A DNA stretch of 64,000 nt from Fluviicola sp. XM-24bin1 (GTDB taxonomy: Bacteria > Bacteroidota > Bacteroidia > Flavobacteriales_D > Crocinitomicaceae): the NCBI GenBank assembly GCA_003149635.1, contig QCWI01000003.1:186001-250000 (forward strand), in the 5' to 3' direction. Position 1 is the first letter of the stretch. The number at the start of each line of letters is the position of its first letter. Under the pieces are notes generated by a model. The model searched no databases, had not been told where the DNA came from, and was given only the letters and a program-made list of their open reading frames with translations. The position numbers and the translations under genes were made by a program. Shown in pieces: positions 1-9,076 of this stretch.

Positions 1-39
1 TGAAGCGCACACAAGACGACCGACGCAATGTTAATCCAT

Positions 40-75
40 AAAAAACCCTGACAATCCTTTCGGATGTCAGGGTCT
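40..75 (-). terminator. Rho-independent terminator of the T9SS gene
   Basis: Read on the minus strand, a hairpin with CCCTGAC/GTCAGGG arms and a TTTC-type loop is followed directly by six T residues. It lies about 20 nt after the stop codon of the T9SS gene ending at 98. A very similar hairpin ends the TonB receptor gene at 28137-28170. Confidence 0.8.
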
Positions 76-97
76 CCTTTTTCAATGTAGGTTGAGT

Positions 98-1741
98 TTA
101 TTTCTTAATCAATCTGAATTGAGCAGATTGTCCAATTGTATTGTTGATTTCAACTACGTAAACTCCCGCGCTCAAAGCACTGATGTCTAATGTAGAAATC
201 GCCTCTGTAAGCGTGTGAGATTGCACCTGACGACCTTTCGCATCGTACAATACCGCAGTACCTTCAGAAATGTAATCCTGAAGTGATACTGTAACCTCAG
301 AGGAAGCCGGGTTTGGATACACACTTACACCTTCTAGAGTAGCTTCCCCAATCGATGCACAATCTTGCACATAGAAAATAACAGAAGCCGATTCATAACA
401 AGGCCCGTTGGTAATTTCGTAAAGGACGATATTCCCTCCAAGACTTGCTGAAGACGGATCGAACATGTCTCCGTTCACACCTGTTCCTGAGTACGTGCCT
501 CCAGCTGGCGACCCGTTCATGCTAAATGGATCTTCCTGCGCACAAATAGTATCTCCTGGGTTCGTAAATGAGATGTTCGGAGGAGAAGTGATATCCAAGA
601 ATGTTACAATTGTACTATCACATCCCAATACAGTTTGAAGGCTGTCCGTGTAGAAACCTGCAGTCGTTTGGTAAGCTCCTCCCAATAGGATACTATCTCC
701 CAAACAAATGTTTTCAGTTGCTTGGATGAAGTAAGACTGATCTGTAGACAAAGTAGTTGTTACTACACTATCACATCCACCGAAAGAAAGCAAAGAGTCA
801 ACGTAAACACCCGCGGTCGTTTGGTAAGCTCCTCCTAAGAAGATGCTATCTCCATCACAAATAGTTGCGTTAGCAGCTGTCGTTTGTGGGTAAGGAACAG
901 TAACATTTACTGGCGTTGCAGCACCTAATTGTGGGTTCACATCGTAGAAGAACTCAACACGTGAGATACTTCCTGAAGCTTCTTGGAAGATGTTTTGCAT
1001 TTGGTTCGTTTGAAGTGACAATTGCATCCCTGAACGTGTGAAAGTAACTGTGTTTCCATCAATTGTTGACGAGTAAGGAGAAGTACCGTATGAATTTTGA
1101 GAACCACGCTGACCATAGATTCCGATAACATCTCCAGCTGAAACCTGGATACAAGCATCAATGGTATCGTTCGCAGGGTAGTTATTCCAGTAACCTTGAG
1201 AAACGAACGCATTCGTTGTACTAGACCATAATGGCGGAGGTGTTTGGTTATCAAAAATCACACATTCCACATTTTGGTTGGCAGTACTTCCTTCTGTTGG
1301 AATCCAGAATCCTGTGATGATCATATCTACTGGGGAAGTGAACCAGTATCCACGAACGTTTCCAGAGAAGTTCGAATTATGGCTAGGAAGTGGAGCTGAG
1401 TTCGCCTGAGATCCAGTCAATCCCACCAAGTATAGTGTAGTGTCGGCCGTAATCGGACCGAAAACCAAAGTATCATTTGGCGAAAGGATGTTAGTTCCAA
1501 GGCTATCGCTGGCCCAAACCGCACCACAAGATCCGTTGTTGATTAGTGTATCTGTTCCACCACCACAAGGGAAAATAGTTCCAGCAATTGAAGCTTGAGG
1601 CATCACAGGAGCCGAAGGCACTTGAATGGTCGATTTAGAAACAGATTGATTTTGTACTGTCGGGTCGTCCGATGAAACCTGGGCAAAAGAACCGAGGCTT
1701 AATCCGAAAACACACAGTAACGTAGCGCAGAATGTTTTCAT
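98..1741 (-). CDS. T9SS-exported protein with two GCDS-type repeats
   Basis: This is a 547-residue protein with a signal peptide (MKTFCATLLC start, cleavage near FAQ-VSS). The last 75 or so residues form a type IX secretion type A sorting domain, starting at VYPNPASSEV and ending in RLIKK. Residues about 290-385 hold two tandem copies of a roughly 50-residue unit (ICxGDSIxLGGAYQTTAG, then GCDSxxxT), a module common in Bacteroidota surface proteins. The protein should cross the inner membrane by Sec and the outer membrane by T9SS, then be anchored or released at the surface. Its substrate is unknown; the middle resembles adhesin-type beta domains. The gene is intact, unlike three other T9SS cargo genes in the window. 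Confidence 0.85.
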   Translation of the reverse strand: MKTFCATLLCVFGLSLGSFAQVSSDDPTVQNQSVSKSTIQVPSAPVMPQASIAGTIFPCGGGTDTLINNGSCGAVWASDSLGTNILSPNDTLVFGPITADTTLYLVGLTGSQANSAPLPSHNSNFSGNVRGYWFTSPVDMIITGFWIPTEGSTANQNVECVIFDNQTPPPLWSSTTNAFVSQGYWNNYPANDTIDACIQVSAGDVIGIYGQRGSQNSYGTSPYSSTIDGNTVTFTRSGMQLSLQTNQMQNIFQEASGSISRVEFFYDVNPQLGAATPVNVTVPYPQTTAANATICDGDSIFLGGAYQTTAGVYVDSLLSFGGCDSVVTTTLSTDQSYFIQATENICLGDSILLGGAYQTTAGFYTDSLQTVLGCDSTIVTFLDITSPPNISFTNPGDTICAQEDPFSMNGSPAGGTYSGTGVNGDMFDPSSASLGGNIVLYEITNGPCYESASVIFYVQDCASIGEATLEGVSVYPNPASSEVTVSLQDYISEGTAVLYDAKGRQVQSHTLTEAISTLDISALSAGVYVVEINNTIGQSAQFRLIKK

Positions 1742-1772
1742 ACTAATTAGTTAAGGTTGTCAATTACAGGGG

Positions 1773-1804
1773 TAAAGATAGCGCGATAGTATGCACACGT
1801 GCAA
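1773..1804 (-). promoter_or_regulatory. Bacteroidota-type promoter of the T9SS gene
   Basis: On the minus strand TTG (1804-1802), a 21-nt spacer and TATCTTTA (1780-1773) match the TTG / TAnnTTTG pattern in seven of eight -7 positions. The predicted leader is about 27 nt. Confidence 0.5.
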
Positions 1805-1818
1805 GGAAAAGGCGGGCA

Positions 1819-1843
1819 AAATGATTAAATCGGCCGTTTAATC
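1819..1843 (-). terminator. Possible terminator overlapping the DUF3109 stop codon
   Basis: GATTAAA and TTTAATC arms flank TCGGCCG. On the minus strand the hairpin is followed by ATTTT. It overlaps the last codon and stop of the DUF3109 gene. It has a stronger T tract on the plus strand, where no upstream gene needs it, so the assignment is weak. Confidence 0.35.
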
Positions 1844-2416
1844 GTTTTTTTTGAGTTCTCCGTCGATAGTTTCGAGTTCTTTATAGAAGCCTTCTCCAAA
1901 GGCACGAACCAATGGTTCTTTCAAGAATCGAAAAACAGGCACGTTTAAGCTGTCTCCGCAGGCACATGCGGGCTCACAGATCGACCATTTATCGTAGTTA
2001 AGCGCTTTGTAATCGTTGAATTTCTTCACTCGAATGGGGTACAAATGACAAGAAATCGGCTTTTTGAATTCGGTTTTACCATCTAGATAAGCAGCTTCTA
2101 CGGCACATTTCGTAATTCCCTTCTCATCGAAAAAGACAAAAGCACATTCGTCTCCATTGACAAGCGCAGTAACCGGTTCGTTTTCTTCGTCCAGATACGA
2201 AACGCCGTTAGCTTCTACCTCCTTAATGCCTTCTTTGCGCATATACGGCTTGATTTTCTCAAGGTCTTTCTCAAGGATTGCCACTTCTTCACTCGTGAGC
2301 GGCGCTCCGGCATCTCCTTCAATACAACACGCACCCTTGCAGGCATTCAAGTCGCACACAAATTTCTTCTCGAAAATCTGGGTCGAAACTATTTTATCGT
2401 CGATTTCAACTAGCAT
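1838..2416 (-). CDS. DUF3109 family cysteine-rich protein
   Basis: This 192-residue soluble protein has no signal peptide. It has the family's cysteine pattern: C21, C26, C30 and C31 (FVCDLNACKGACC), further cysteines in DECAF and TKCAVE, SCHLYPIR in the middle, and CEPACACG near residue 150. The many conserved cysteines suggest bound zinc or an iron-sulfur cluster. The family has no established biochemical role, and I infer only a metal-binding cytoplasmic protein. It is transcribed away from the lipoprotein gene at 2525, with about 108 nt between the two starts. Confidence 0.8.
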   Translation of the reverse strand: MLVEIDDKIVSTQIFEKKFVCDLNACKGACCIEGDAGAPLTSEEVAILEKDLEKIKPYMRKEGIKEVEANGVSYLDEENEPVTALVNGDECAFVFFDEKGITKCAVEAAYLDGKTEFKKPISCHLYPIRVKKFNDYKALNYDKWSICEPACACGDSLNVPVFRFLKEPLVRAFGEGFYKELETIDGELKKND

Positions 2417-2524
2417 GCTGCAAATTTCTGAAAAATACTAACAGACAGCGCAGTCATTTCGAGATTTGATCCAACACATTGTGATTGAATATTATTAACT
2501 TATGGCAACCAAAAACAACATAAC

Positions 2525-2812
2525 ATGAAAATTACACTAATCATGGGTGCTGCCCTTTCAGCAGCGGTACTAACGTTCTCGGCTTGTTCAGGTGGAGCGG
2601 AAGAAGAAGGAGAAGAGGCAAAGGATGGAGCGGCATTAGCAAAAGAAGTTTGTGAATGTACCTCAAAAGCGAATGCTTTACCAGCGGATGATCCGAATCG
2701 AAGAGCCGAACAAGACAAGTGCTCTAAACTTCAAAAAGACAACTGGGACAAGATTAAAGGGGATTCAGAACAAGAAAAAGCCTTTAACGATCAATTCCCT
2801 TGTGGAATGTAG
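2525..2812 (+). CDS. Small lipoprotein, four conserved-looking cysteines
   Basis: This 95-residue protein has a lipoprotein signal (LTFSAC, lipidated C21), an acidic Glu-rich linker, then a short helical domain with cysteines at VCECTSK, DKCSK and FPCGM that could form two disulfides in the periplasm. It ends with two TAG codons in a row. I do not recognise the family. An 8-codon open frame (ATG at 2502) overlaps its start as ATGA, which could be a coupling leader or chance. It is followed by the rimP promoter, so it is probably monocistronic. Confidence 0.65.
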   Translation: MKITLIMGAALSAAVLTFSACSGGAEEEGEEAKDGAALAKEVCECTSKANALPADDPNRRAEQDKCSKLQKDNWDKIKGDSEQEKAFNDQFPCGM

Positions 2813-2834
2813 TAGGGCAAAAAACGCGCAGATA

Positions 2835-2863
2835 TTGTCATTTTAAATATTTGAGTATATTTG
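2835..2863 (+). promoter_or_regulatory. Promoter of rimP-nusA-infB
   Basis: TTG (2835-2837), an 18-nt spacer and a perfect TAnnTTTG box (TATATTTG, 2856-2863). This implies a leader of about 55 nt, long enough to hold the hairpin at 2893-2917. Confidence 0.65.
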
Positions 2864-2892
2864 TGGCGTACAAAATATAGACACACACGAAC

Positions 2893-2917
2893 GAGGGGAC
2901 GCAAGTCCCCTCTTTTT
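2893..2917 (+). terminator. Terminator-like attenuator in the rimP leader
   Basis: A perfect 8-bp stem (GAGGGGAC / GTCCCCTC) closed by a GCAA tetraloop and followed by TTTTT, ending 8 nt before the rimP ATG. It lies downstream of the promoter at 2835-2863, so it cannot serve the preceding lipoprotein alone. It has the form of an intrinsic terminator that RNA polymerase must pass to express rimP, nusA and infB. Attenuation by NusA itself is an inference from NusA's known effect on hairpin pausing and termination. Confidence 0.7.
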
Positions 2918-2924
2918 ATCTCCC

Positions 2925-3401
2925 ATGATAGACAAAAAGTTAGTAAGGAAATTAGTTGAAGAACGAATGGCAGAGCTGGATAACGGACTGTTTATCGTTG
3001 AATTGAATGTTTCCAGCAACAACGTCATTCAAGTCGAATTGGATAAACACGAAGGGGGCGTAAGTGTAGATGATTGTATTCGAGTTTCACGTAACGTTGA
3101 GCACAATTTAGATCGTGAAGAGCAAGATTTTGAATTGCAAGTATCTTCTGCCGGATTGGATAAAGGACTTCGAGTTTTTGCCCAGTACAAAAAGAATATC
3201 GGAAGAAACGTAAAAGTGAAATTTGTAGAAAGTGGCTCCATCGAAGGTGAATTGGTCGCGGCTACAGAAGAGGAAATTACGGTACGCACCTCTCGAAAAG
3301 AGCGCATCGAAGGAAGAAAGAAAAAGGAAACAATCATTGAGGACCACGTGGTTCCAATGGAGAAAATAAAAGAGACAAAAATTATCATCTCATTTAAGTA
3401 A
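2925..3401 (+). CDS. rimP: Ribosome maturation factor RimP
   Basis: This 158-residue cytoplasmic protein is needed for late 30S subunit assembly. The N-terminal domain (about 1-85) contains the typical IxxxNVxLDRE-like stretch (RNVEHNLDREEQDFELQVSS) followed by SAGLDKGL. The C-terminal Sm-like domain (about 86-158) has the GxSIEGELV and EDHVVPMEKIKE strands. It is the first gene of the rimP-nusA-infB unit, with nusA starting 11 nt after its stop, the order found across most bacteria. Length is normal. The start at 2925 is the only ATG that keeps the family N-terminus. Confidence 0.95.
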   Translation: MIDKKLVRKLVEERMAELDNGLFIVELNVSSNNVIQVELDKHEGGVSVDDCIRVSRNVEHNLDREEQDFELQVSSAGLDKGLRVFAQYKKNIGRNVKVKFVESGSIEGELVAATEEEITVRTSRKERIEGRKKKETIIEDHVVPMEKIKETKIIISFK

Positions 3402-3412
3402 ATAGCAAGACT

Positions 3413-4648
3413 ATGGATAGTTTGGAATTAATAGATTCGTTTTCGGAGTTTAAAGAACTGAAAAACATTGACAAGCAAACGATGCAGCACGTGTTGGAAG
3501 ACGTGTTCCGTGCCATGTTGAAGAAAAAGTTCAATACCGATGAGCATATTGATGTCATTGTAAACATTGATAAAGGTGACGTTCAGATTTTCTTGAACAA
3601 GGAAATCGTTGATGACGGAGAGGTAGAAGATCCGAACACTGAAATGGCACTGTCCGATGCACAGAAAATCGAAGAAGATTTCGAAATCGGGGAGGAAGTA
3701 ACAGAGGAATTCAAGTTCGTAGATTTCGGACGTCGAAACATCCTTTCATTGCGCCAGAATTTGATTTCCAGAATTTTGGAATTGGAAAAAGATCACCTTT
3801 ACAAATTGTACAAAGAGCGTATTGGAGATATTATCACAGGAGAAGTTTACCAGGTTTGGAAGAAAGAAATCATGGTAATCGACGATGAAGGTAACGAGTT
3901 GATCCTACCGAAATCAGAGCAAATTCCTTCAGATTACTTTAAGAAGGGCGAGTCCATTCGTGCCGTTGTAGCCAAAGTGGACATGCGTAACAGCAGCCCG
4001 GTAATTATCCTTTCACGTACAGCACCAGAATTCTTGGAGCGCTTGTTCGAATTGGAAGTACCAGAAGTATTCGACGGATTGATCACAATCAAACGCATCG
4101 TTCGTGAGCCAGGTGAGCGCGCGAAAGTAGCAGTAGAATCGTACGATGATCGTGTAGATCCGGTAGGAGCCTGTGTAGGTATGAAAGGATCGCGTATTCA
4201 CGGAATCGTTCGTGAGTTGCGTAACGAAAATATTGACGTAATCAACTTCACAAATAACCCACAATTGTTCATCCAACGTGCATTGTCACCAGCGAAGATC
4301 ACAAGTATTGAGATCGACGAGGAAGAAGGAAGAGCAAAAGTATTCTTGAAACCAGATCAGGTATCACTGGCAATTGGTAAAGGTGGACACAACATTAAAT
4401 TGGGTGGACGCTTAACAGGATACGAGTTGGACGTTTACCGTGAAGGAGAAGTAGATATCGAAGATGTTGATTTGGAAGAGTTTGCAGATGAAATCGACTC
4501 TTGGATTCTAGATGAGTTGAAGGCAATTGGTTGCGATACAGCGAAAGCAGTATTGGCAATCAGCGCTGAAGACCTCGTGAAACGTACTGATTTGGAGCAA
4601 GAGACGATCGAAGAAGTGTTCAAAATACTGAACGCTGAGTTCGAGTAA
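3413..4648 (+). CDS. nusA: Transcription termination/antitermination factor NusA
   Basis: This 411-residue RNA polymerase-binding factor controls pausing, termination and antitermination. Domains in order: N-terminal RNAP-binding domain (about 1-125), S1 domain (about 135-200, GEVYQVWKKEIMVI to KGESIRAVV), and two KH domains (VGACVGMKGSRI and SLAIGKGGHNIKL). A short acidic helical C-terminus ends at EFE and fits the compact NusA form of Bacteroidota. It sits between rimP and infB, as usual. Because NusA acts on RNA hairpins, the hairpin in this operon's leader is a plausible autoregulatory target. Confidence 0.96.
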   Translation: MDSLELIDSFSEFKELKNIDKQTMQHVLEDVFRAMLKKKFNTDEHIDVIVNIDKGDVQIFLNKEIVDDGEVEDPNTEMALSDAQKIEEDFEIGEEVTEEFKFVDFGRRNILSLRQNLISRILELEKDHLYKLYKERIGDIITGEVYQVWKKEIMVIDDEGNELILPKSEQIPSDYFKKGESIRAVVAKVDMRNSSPVIILSRTAPEFLERLFELEVPEVFDGLITIKRIVREPGERAKVAVESYDDRVDPVGACVGMKGSRIHGIVRELRNENIDVINFTNNPQLFIQRALSPAKITSIEIDEEEGRAKVFLKPDQVSLAIGKGGHNIKLGGRLTGYELDVYREGEVDIEDVDLEEFADEIDSWILDELKAIGCDTAKAVLAISAEDLVKRTDLEQETIEEVFKILNAEFE

Positions 4649-4708
4649 ATCATTGCAAAAACAGTATATTTAACGCATTTATAAAGAAAACAAAGGACGC
4701 ATAATTTT

Positions 4709-7399
4709 ATGGCGAGACCAATAAGACTAGGAAAAGCAGCAGGGGAATTGAACGTAGGTATGTCTACCATCGTTGATTTTCTTGAGAGCAACGGTGTGAG
4801 CATTGATGCCAGTCCCAACACTAAGTTGACGCCTGAGCAATACGATATGCTTCGCACTGAGTTTGCTGCGGACCAAGATCTGAAAGAACAAACAAAGCGA
4901 GTGACTCCAGCCCGTGAAAAGCGCGAAACGATTTCTATCCGAGACAAAAAGGATGAAGGAGAAGAAGCGCCTACACCAGAGCCGGAACCAGCTCCAAGGC
5001 CAGTAGCTGAAACTCCAGCACCGGAACCAGAGGTTGAAAAACCAGCTGAGGAGCCGGCGGCCGCAGAGGAAGATGGCAAGCCTGGCGTGAAGATGGTTGG
5101 AAAGATTGATCTCGAATCTATCAACCAAAAAACACGTCCTGAGAAAAAGGCGAAAGAGGAAGCTCCAGCGAAGGAAGAACCAGCTCCAGAAAAAGAGGAG
5201 GTAAAACCAGCAGCAGAAGCACAGAAAGAAGAGGCGAAACCGGAAGAGAAGAAGGAGGAAACTCCGGCAGAAAATCCTGCAGCTCCGAAAGAAACGGAAA
5301 CTATCCGCGCCGAATCAAAGAAACTTACTGGGCCGAACGTTGTCGGTAAAATTGAACTCCCTGTGGAAAAACCGCGTTCGAGTGGTGGAGCAGGCGAGCG
5401 CCGTAAACGTAAGCGTGTTCGAAAAGTTGACGTAAACAAACAAGCTCAGCAACAAGCGAAAAGTAAAGGTAAAAAGAAGGTGGATAAGCCGGAAATTACC
5501 GAACAGGATATCCAACGCGAGATCAAGGAAACACTTGCACGCCTTTCGAGCAAAGGAGGAAAGTCCAAAGCTTCGAAAAACCGTCGTGCGAAACGTGACA
5601 GTGTAGCTGCACGTCGTCAAGAGGAAGAGTTGCAAGCAGAATTGGAAGAGAAAGTACTCAAGTTAACAGAGTTCGTTTCTGTATCCGAGTTGGCAACCAT
5701 GATGAACGTAGGTTCTACGGATGTTATCTCTGCATGTATGTCCCTTGGAATCTTTGTGTCGATCAACCAGCGTTTGGATGCTGAAACGATTCAAATTGTA
5801 GCGGAAGAATTCGGTTACGAAACAGAATTCGTTACGGCAGAAGTTCAGGAAGCAATTCCAGTTGTTGAGGACAAAGAAGAAGACTTGATCACGCGTCCAC
5901 CGATCATTACGGTAATGGGGCACGTTGACCACGGTAAAACATCCCTTTTGGATAGAATTCGTGATGCGGATGTAATCGCTGGCGAGGCCGGAGGAATTAC
6001 CCAGCACATTGGTGCATATAGCGTTACTTTGGAAGACGGTCGTAAAATGACCTTCCTTGATACACCGGGTCACGAAGCCTTTACGGCGATGCGTGCTCGT
6101 GGTGCACAGGTAACAGACGTTGCGGTAATTATCATTGCAGCAGATGACGATGTGATGCCTCAAACGAAAGAGGCGATTGCTCACGCGCAAGCAGCAGAAG
6201 TACCGATGGTATTTGCAATCAACAAAATTGATACTCCAGGTGCGAACCCTGATAAGATTCGTGAGCAATTGTCCACGATGAACATCCTTGTTGAGGATTG
6301 GGGAGGTAAGTTCCAGTGTCAAGAAATCTCAGCGAAGAAAAACTTGAACATCGACGAGTTGTTGGAGAAAATCTTGTTGGAAGCGGAATTATTGGAATTG
6401 CGCGCGAATCCAAACAAGAACGCTCTCGGAACAGTTATCGAATCGTCTTTGGATAAAGGAAAAGGATACGTAACCAACATGCTCGTTGAAGCAGGAACGT
6501 TACGTGTTGGAGATGTAGTCCTCGTGGGACGTCATAACGGTAAAGTGCGTGCGATGCACGACGAGCACGGAAAACCACTCAAAGAAGTGGGGCCAGCACA
6601 ACCGGTTTCTATTTTAGGAATCAATGGCGCACCTTCTGCGGGAGACAAATTCCACGTAATGGACGATGAGCGTGAAGCGAAGTCGATTTCAACGAAACGT
6701 GAGCAATTGTACCGTGAGCAAGGATTGCGTACAACGAAGCATATTACTTTGGACGAAATCGGTCGTCGTTTGGCGATTGGAGACTTCAAGGAGTTGAACT
6801 TGATCATCAAAGGGGATGTGGATGGATCTATCGAGGCCCTTTCCGATTCCATGTTGAAACTTTCAACGGAAGAGATTCAAGTGAATATCGTACACAAAGG
6901 CGTTGGGGCAATTTCAGAGGCAGATGTCAACTTGGCGTCAGCATCAGATGCAATCATCCTAGGATTCCAGGTACGTCCATCAATGCAAGCGCGTAAGTTG
7001 GCGGAGAACGAACAAATCGATATCCGATTGTACTCTGTCATCTACAAGGCGATCGAAGAAATCAAATCTGCAATGGAGGGAATGTTGTCTCCAGATGTAG
7101 TAGAAGAGATTACTGGATCGGCAGAAATCCGCGAAACGTTCAATATTTCGAAAGTTGGAACCATTGCAGGATGTTTCGTATTGGATGGAATCATCAAGCG
7201 TTCGTCTCAGATTCGAGTGATTCGCGACGGAATTGTAGTTCACACAGGAACACTAGGTTCTTTGAAACGTTTCAAAGACGATGTGAAAGAAGTTAAAAAC
7301 AACTACGAATGTGGATTGAACATTGAGAAATACAACGACATCAAAGTAGGTGACATTATCGAAGCCTTCGAAGAAGTAGAAGTAGCAAGAAAGCTATAG
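4709..7399 (+). CDS. infB: Translation initiation factor IF-2
   Basis: This 896-residue GTPase delivers initiator tRNA to the 30S subunit. An IF2_N helical domain (1-55) is followed by a long Lys/Glu/Ala/Pro-rich linker (about 75-300). A second IF2_N domain (about 317-370) precedes the G domain with G1 GHVDHGKT (near 404), G3 DTPGHE and G4 NKID. Domains II, III and IV follow, ending in [10 protein letters not shown] as expected for the family. It ends with TAG, which shows TAG is a real stop in this genome. It is the last gene of the operon, and a strong terminator follows at 7421. Long open frames on the opposite strand of the repetitive linker are shadows. Confidence 0.97.
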   Translation: MARPIRLGKAAGELNVGMSTIVDFLESNGVSIDASPNTKLTPEQYDMLRTEFAADQDLKEQTKRVTPAREKRETISIRDKKDEGEEAPTPEPEPAPRPVAETPAPEPEVEKPAEEPAAAEEDGKPGVKMVGKIDLESINQKTRPEKKAKEEAPAKEEPAPEKEEVKPAAEAQKEEAKPEEKKEETPAENPAAPKETETIRAESKKLTGPNVVGKIELPVEKPRSSGGAGERRKRKRVRKVDVNKQAQQQAKSKGKKKVDKPEITEQDIQREIKETLARLSSKGGKSKASKNRRAKRDSVAARRQEEELQAELEEKVLKLTEFVSVSELATMMNVGSTDVISACMSLGIFVSINQRLDAETIQIVAEEFGYETEFVTAEVQEAIPVVEDKEEDLITRPPIITVMGHVDHGKTSLLDRIRDADVIAGEAGGITQHIGAYSVTLEDGRKMTFLDTPGHEAFTAMRARGAQVTDVAVIIIAADDDVMPQTKEAIAHAQAAEVPMVFAINKIDTPGANPDKIREQLSTMNILVEDWGGKFQCQEISAKKNLNIDELLEKILLEAELLELRANPNKNALGTVIESSLDKGKGYVTNMLVEAGTLRVGDVVLVGRHNGKVRAMHDEHGKPLKEVGPAQPVSILGINGAPSAGDKFHVMDDEREAKSISTKREQLYREQGLRTTKHITLDEIGRRLAIGDFKELNLIIKGDVDGSIEALSDSMLKLSTEEIQVNIVHKGVGAISEADVNLASASDAIILGFQVRPSMQARKLAENEQIDIRLYSVIYKAIEEIKSAMEGMLSPDVVEEITGSAEIRETFNISKVGTIAGCFVLDGIIKRSSQIRVIRDGIVVHTGTLGSLKRFKDDVKEVKNNYECGLNIEKYNDIKVGDIIEAFEEVEVARKL

Positions 7400-7420
7400 T
7401 ACTTCCCGCAGATAAATTTA

Positions 7421-7461
7421 AAACCCCGCACACTGAGGATCTCGAAGTGGCGGGGTTTTTT
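7421..7461. terminator. Bidirectional terminator between infB and the decayed T9SS gene
   Basis: AAACCCCGC pairs with GCGGGGTTT, extended by CACT/AGTG inside. A T run follows on the plus strand and an A run precedes it, so it can stop both infB and the convergent gene ending at 7480. Confidence 0.85.
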
Positions 7462-7479
7462 CTTTGGTGTCAGTTAGTA

Positions 7480-8823
7480 TTATCGTACTATAAACCGTTC
7501 GGTGAGTGTTCCTTTTTCGCTTTGAACAAGAACCATATAAACGCCAGGAGTTAAGGAAACATCTGCTGTAAACAAATTGGTTCCTTTTTGAACCGGTACA
7601 TGCGAATGCTGTTCAATGATCTTCCCAGAGAAATCGGTGAGAGGACTGTTACAATCTCTGGTAGATCCGTCATTATCGCGTAGTTCACTGGCCTTGTAGT
7701 TGGGTTAGGATAAACAGCCAGATCAAATTCTTCATCTGAATTACAGCGTACATAAATAGTAGCCAATGTTTCGATATCACCGTCCATGTTGCGTTCCTTC
7801 AAGCGATAGTAAGCCCCCGTTATCAATATCCCATTGCCAAGCAATATCACAAACTCCAGAAAGAATGCCTGTACAGTTGGTATAAACACCGTTATCGGTA
7901 GTACTCAAATCGTTTAGTAATATCACATCTCCCTTACATGCTGTAGGTTGGCTGATAGAAAAGTCGACGGCTGGAACCTCACAAGATGAAATCATGATGT
8001 TGTCAACGTTGAAACTTGCTCCTAATGCATAATCTCCTGTGTTATCAATATCACCATCGTCGTACCAACGCATGGCGATTCGTAAATCATTTTGATTGTT
8101 CGCGTTGGTAGGAAAAGCAAAGGAACGTCTGAACCAGTTGTTACATGTTCCAGCGAGAAAAGGGGAACACGAACTTAGGTTGTCCTCCAAAATTTCCCAT
8201 GTTACTCCGGTATCAACACTATATAAAATGGTTCCATGCGATTTAATTCCATCTGAATCTCCTCCTAAATAGAAATCGGCTGTGAGAATGAGATTACAGT
8301 GTCCGGTAGCGTCAATGTTTTGGTTAAGGAAGGCAATTTGCTCTGTTTGCGTTTGCACATCTCCGTTATCAGGGTCAGAAATACAGTTCCAAGCGTTGGA
8401 TTGCGGAGTTCCTGCGTAAAGTAACGTCGCACAACAGGCGTAAGCCGTAATATGCAAACTTTGATTGGGCCCTGGTTGCACACCGTTGATGAATGGGTTC
8501 GGCAAGTTACTAGGCGCTACACAATCGTAATGACGTCCACGAACCAATTGCCCTTGATTTTGAAGTGACTGACCAATTACGATGTCAGCATCCAACTCCG
8601 GAGTATTTTGATCGTTGATAATAAAATTATCGTGTGCAACGGGATCGTTCACTCCATAGGTAAGGCCAGTGATTCCGGCAGGTGTAGGATTCGTCAATGA
8701 ACCCAGGGCATTCTCAATCGTCCAACGACCGCCACCGCCATCATCAAAATCCTCGTACCAAAAGACTTGGGAATACGTATTTAGTGTGCATAACATGCAC
8801 AATGCCATTAGAGTAGTTCGCAT
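7480..8823 (-). pseudogene. T9SS cargo gene broken by two frameshifts
   Basis: The 5' part (8823 down to about 7815) encodes a signal peptide (cleaved near TYSQ-VFW), a MAM/lectin-like beta region with EDFDDG and VDNIMIS motifs, and a PKD-like WQWDIDNGG. At a run of five C (plus strand, 7814-7818) the frame shifts; the next frame continues with DGDIETLATIYVRC and the sorting-domain start VYPNPTT. Near 7643-7645 a second shift is needed to reach TDFSGKIIEQ and the terminal LTERFIVR, stop at 7480-7482. Restored, it would be about 447 residues and end in a normal T9SS type A domain. Both lesions are single-base and one is in a homopolymer, so sequencing error is a serious alternative to gene decay. 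Confidence 0.75.
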
Positions 8824-8936
8824 AGTTTAGTATTGACCTTCAGTAATATACTGAAATCTAATCCGTCTTAAAAACTTAGTTAGTATTTGGCAGTATTTAC
8901 CGTTTATTCGGTGATTTGACAGACTTTTGAGCCAAG

Positions 8937-8980
8937 AAAAGCCCCCATATCATCAAATGCGGTTGAGATATGGGGGGCAT
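8937..8980 (-). terminator. Terminator of the T9SS gene at 9077
   Basis: On the minus strand GCCCCCCATATC and GATATGGGGGC form a near-perfect 11-bp stem, followed by TTTTC. It lies about 97 nt past the stop of the gene at 9077. The remainder of 8824-9076 holds no gene; a short TTCAGTA/TACTGAA dyad lies at 8839-8855, just upstream of the start at 8823. Confidence 0.75.
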
Positions 8981-9076
8981 AAACTAGCTTTCAATAGTGG
9001 CTAGATGTTGTACCTTACAATTAATTAACTCTCTTTCTCTCTTACTATGATAATTGGTTCGGTACGGGAAATACGA

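Noticed and set aside
4435-5439. Long open frame on the minus strand opposite infB
   Set aside because: It is antisense to the low-complexity Lys/Glu/Ala/Pro linker of IF-2, and its Ser/Phe/Gly-rich translation has no domain. It is a shadow of biased codons.
5663-6322. Open frame opposite the IF-2 G domain
   Set aside because: No signal peptide, domain or promoter; it mirrors conserved IF-2 codons.
8839-8855. TTCAGTA-ATA-TACTGAA dyad as an operator
   Set aside because: It lies within the leader of a broken gene, is AT-rich and has no second copy; chance or an RNA hairpin is as likely.
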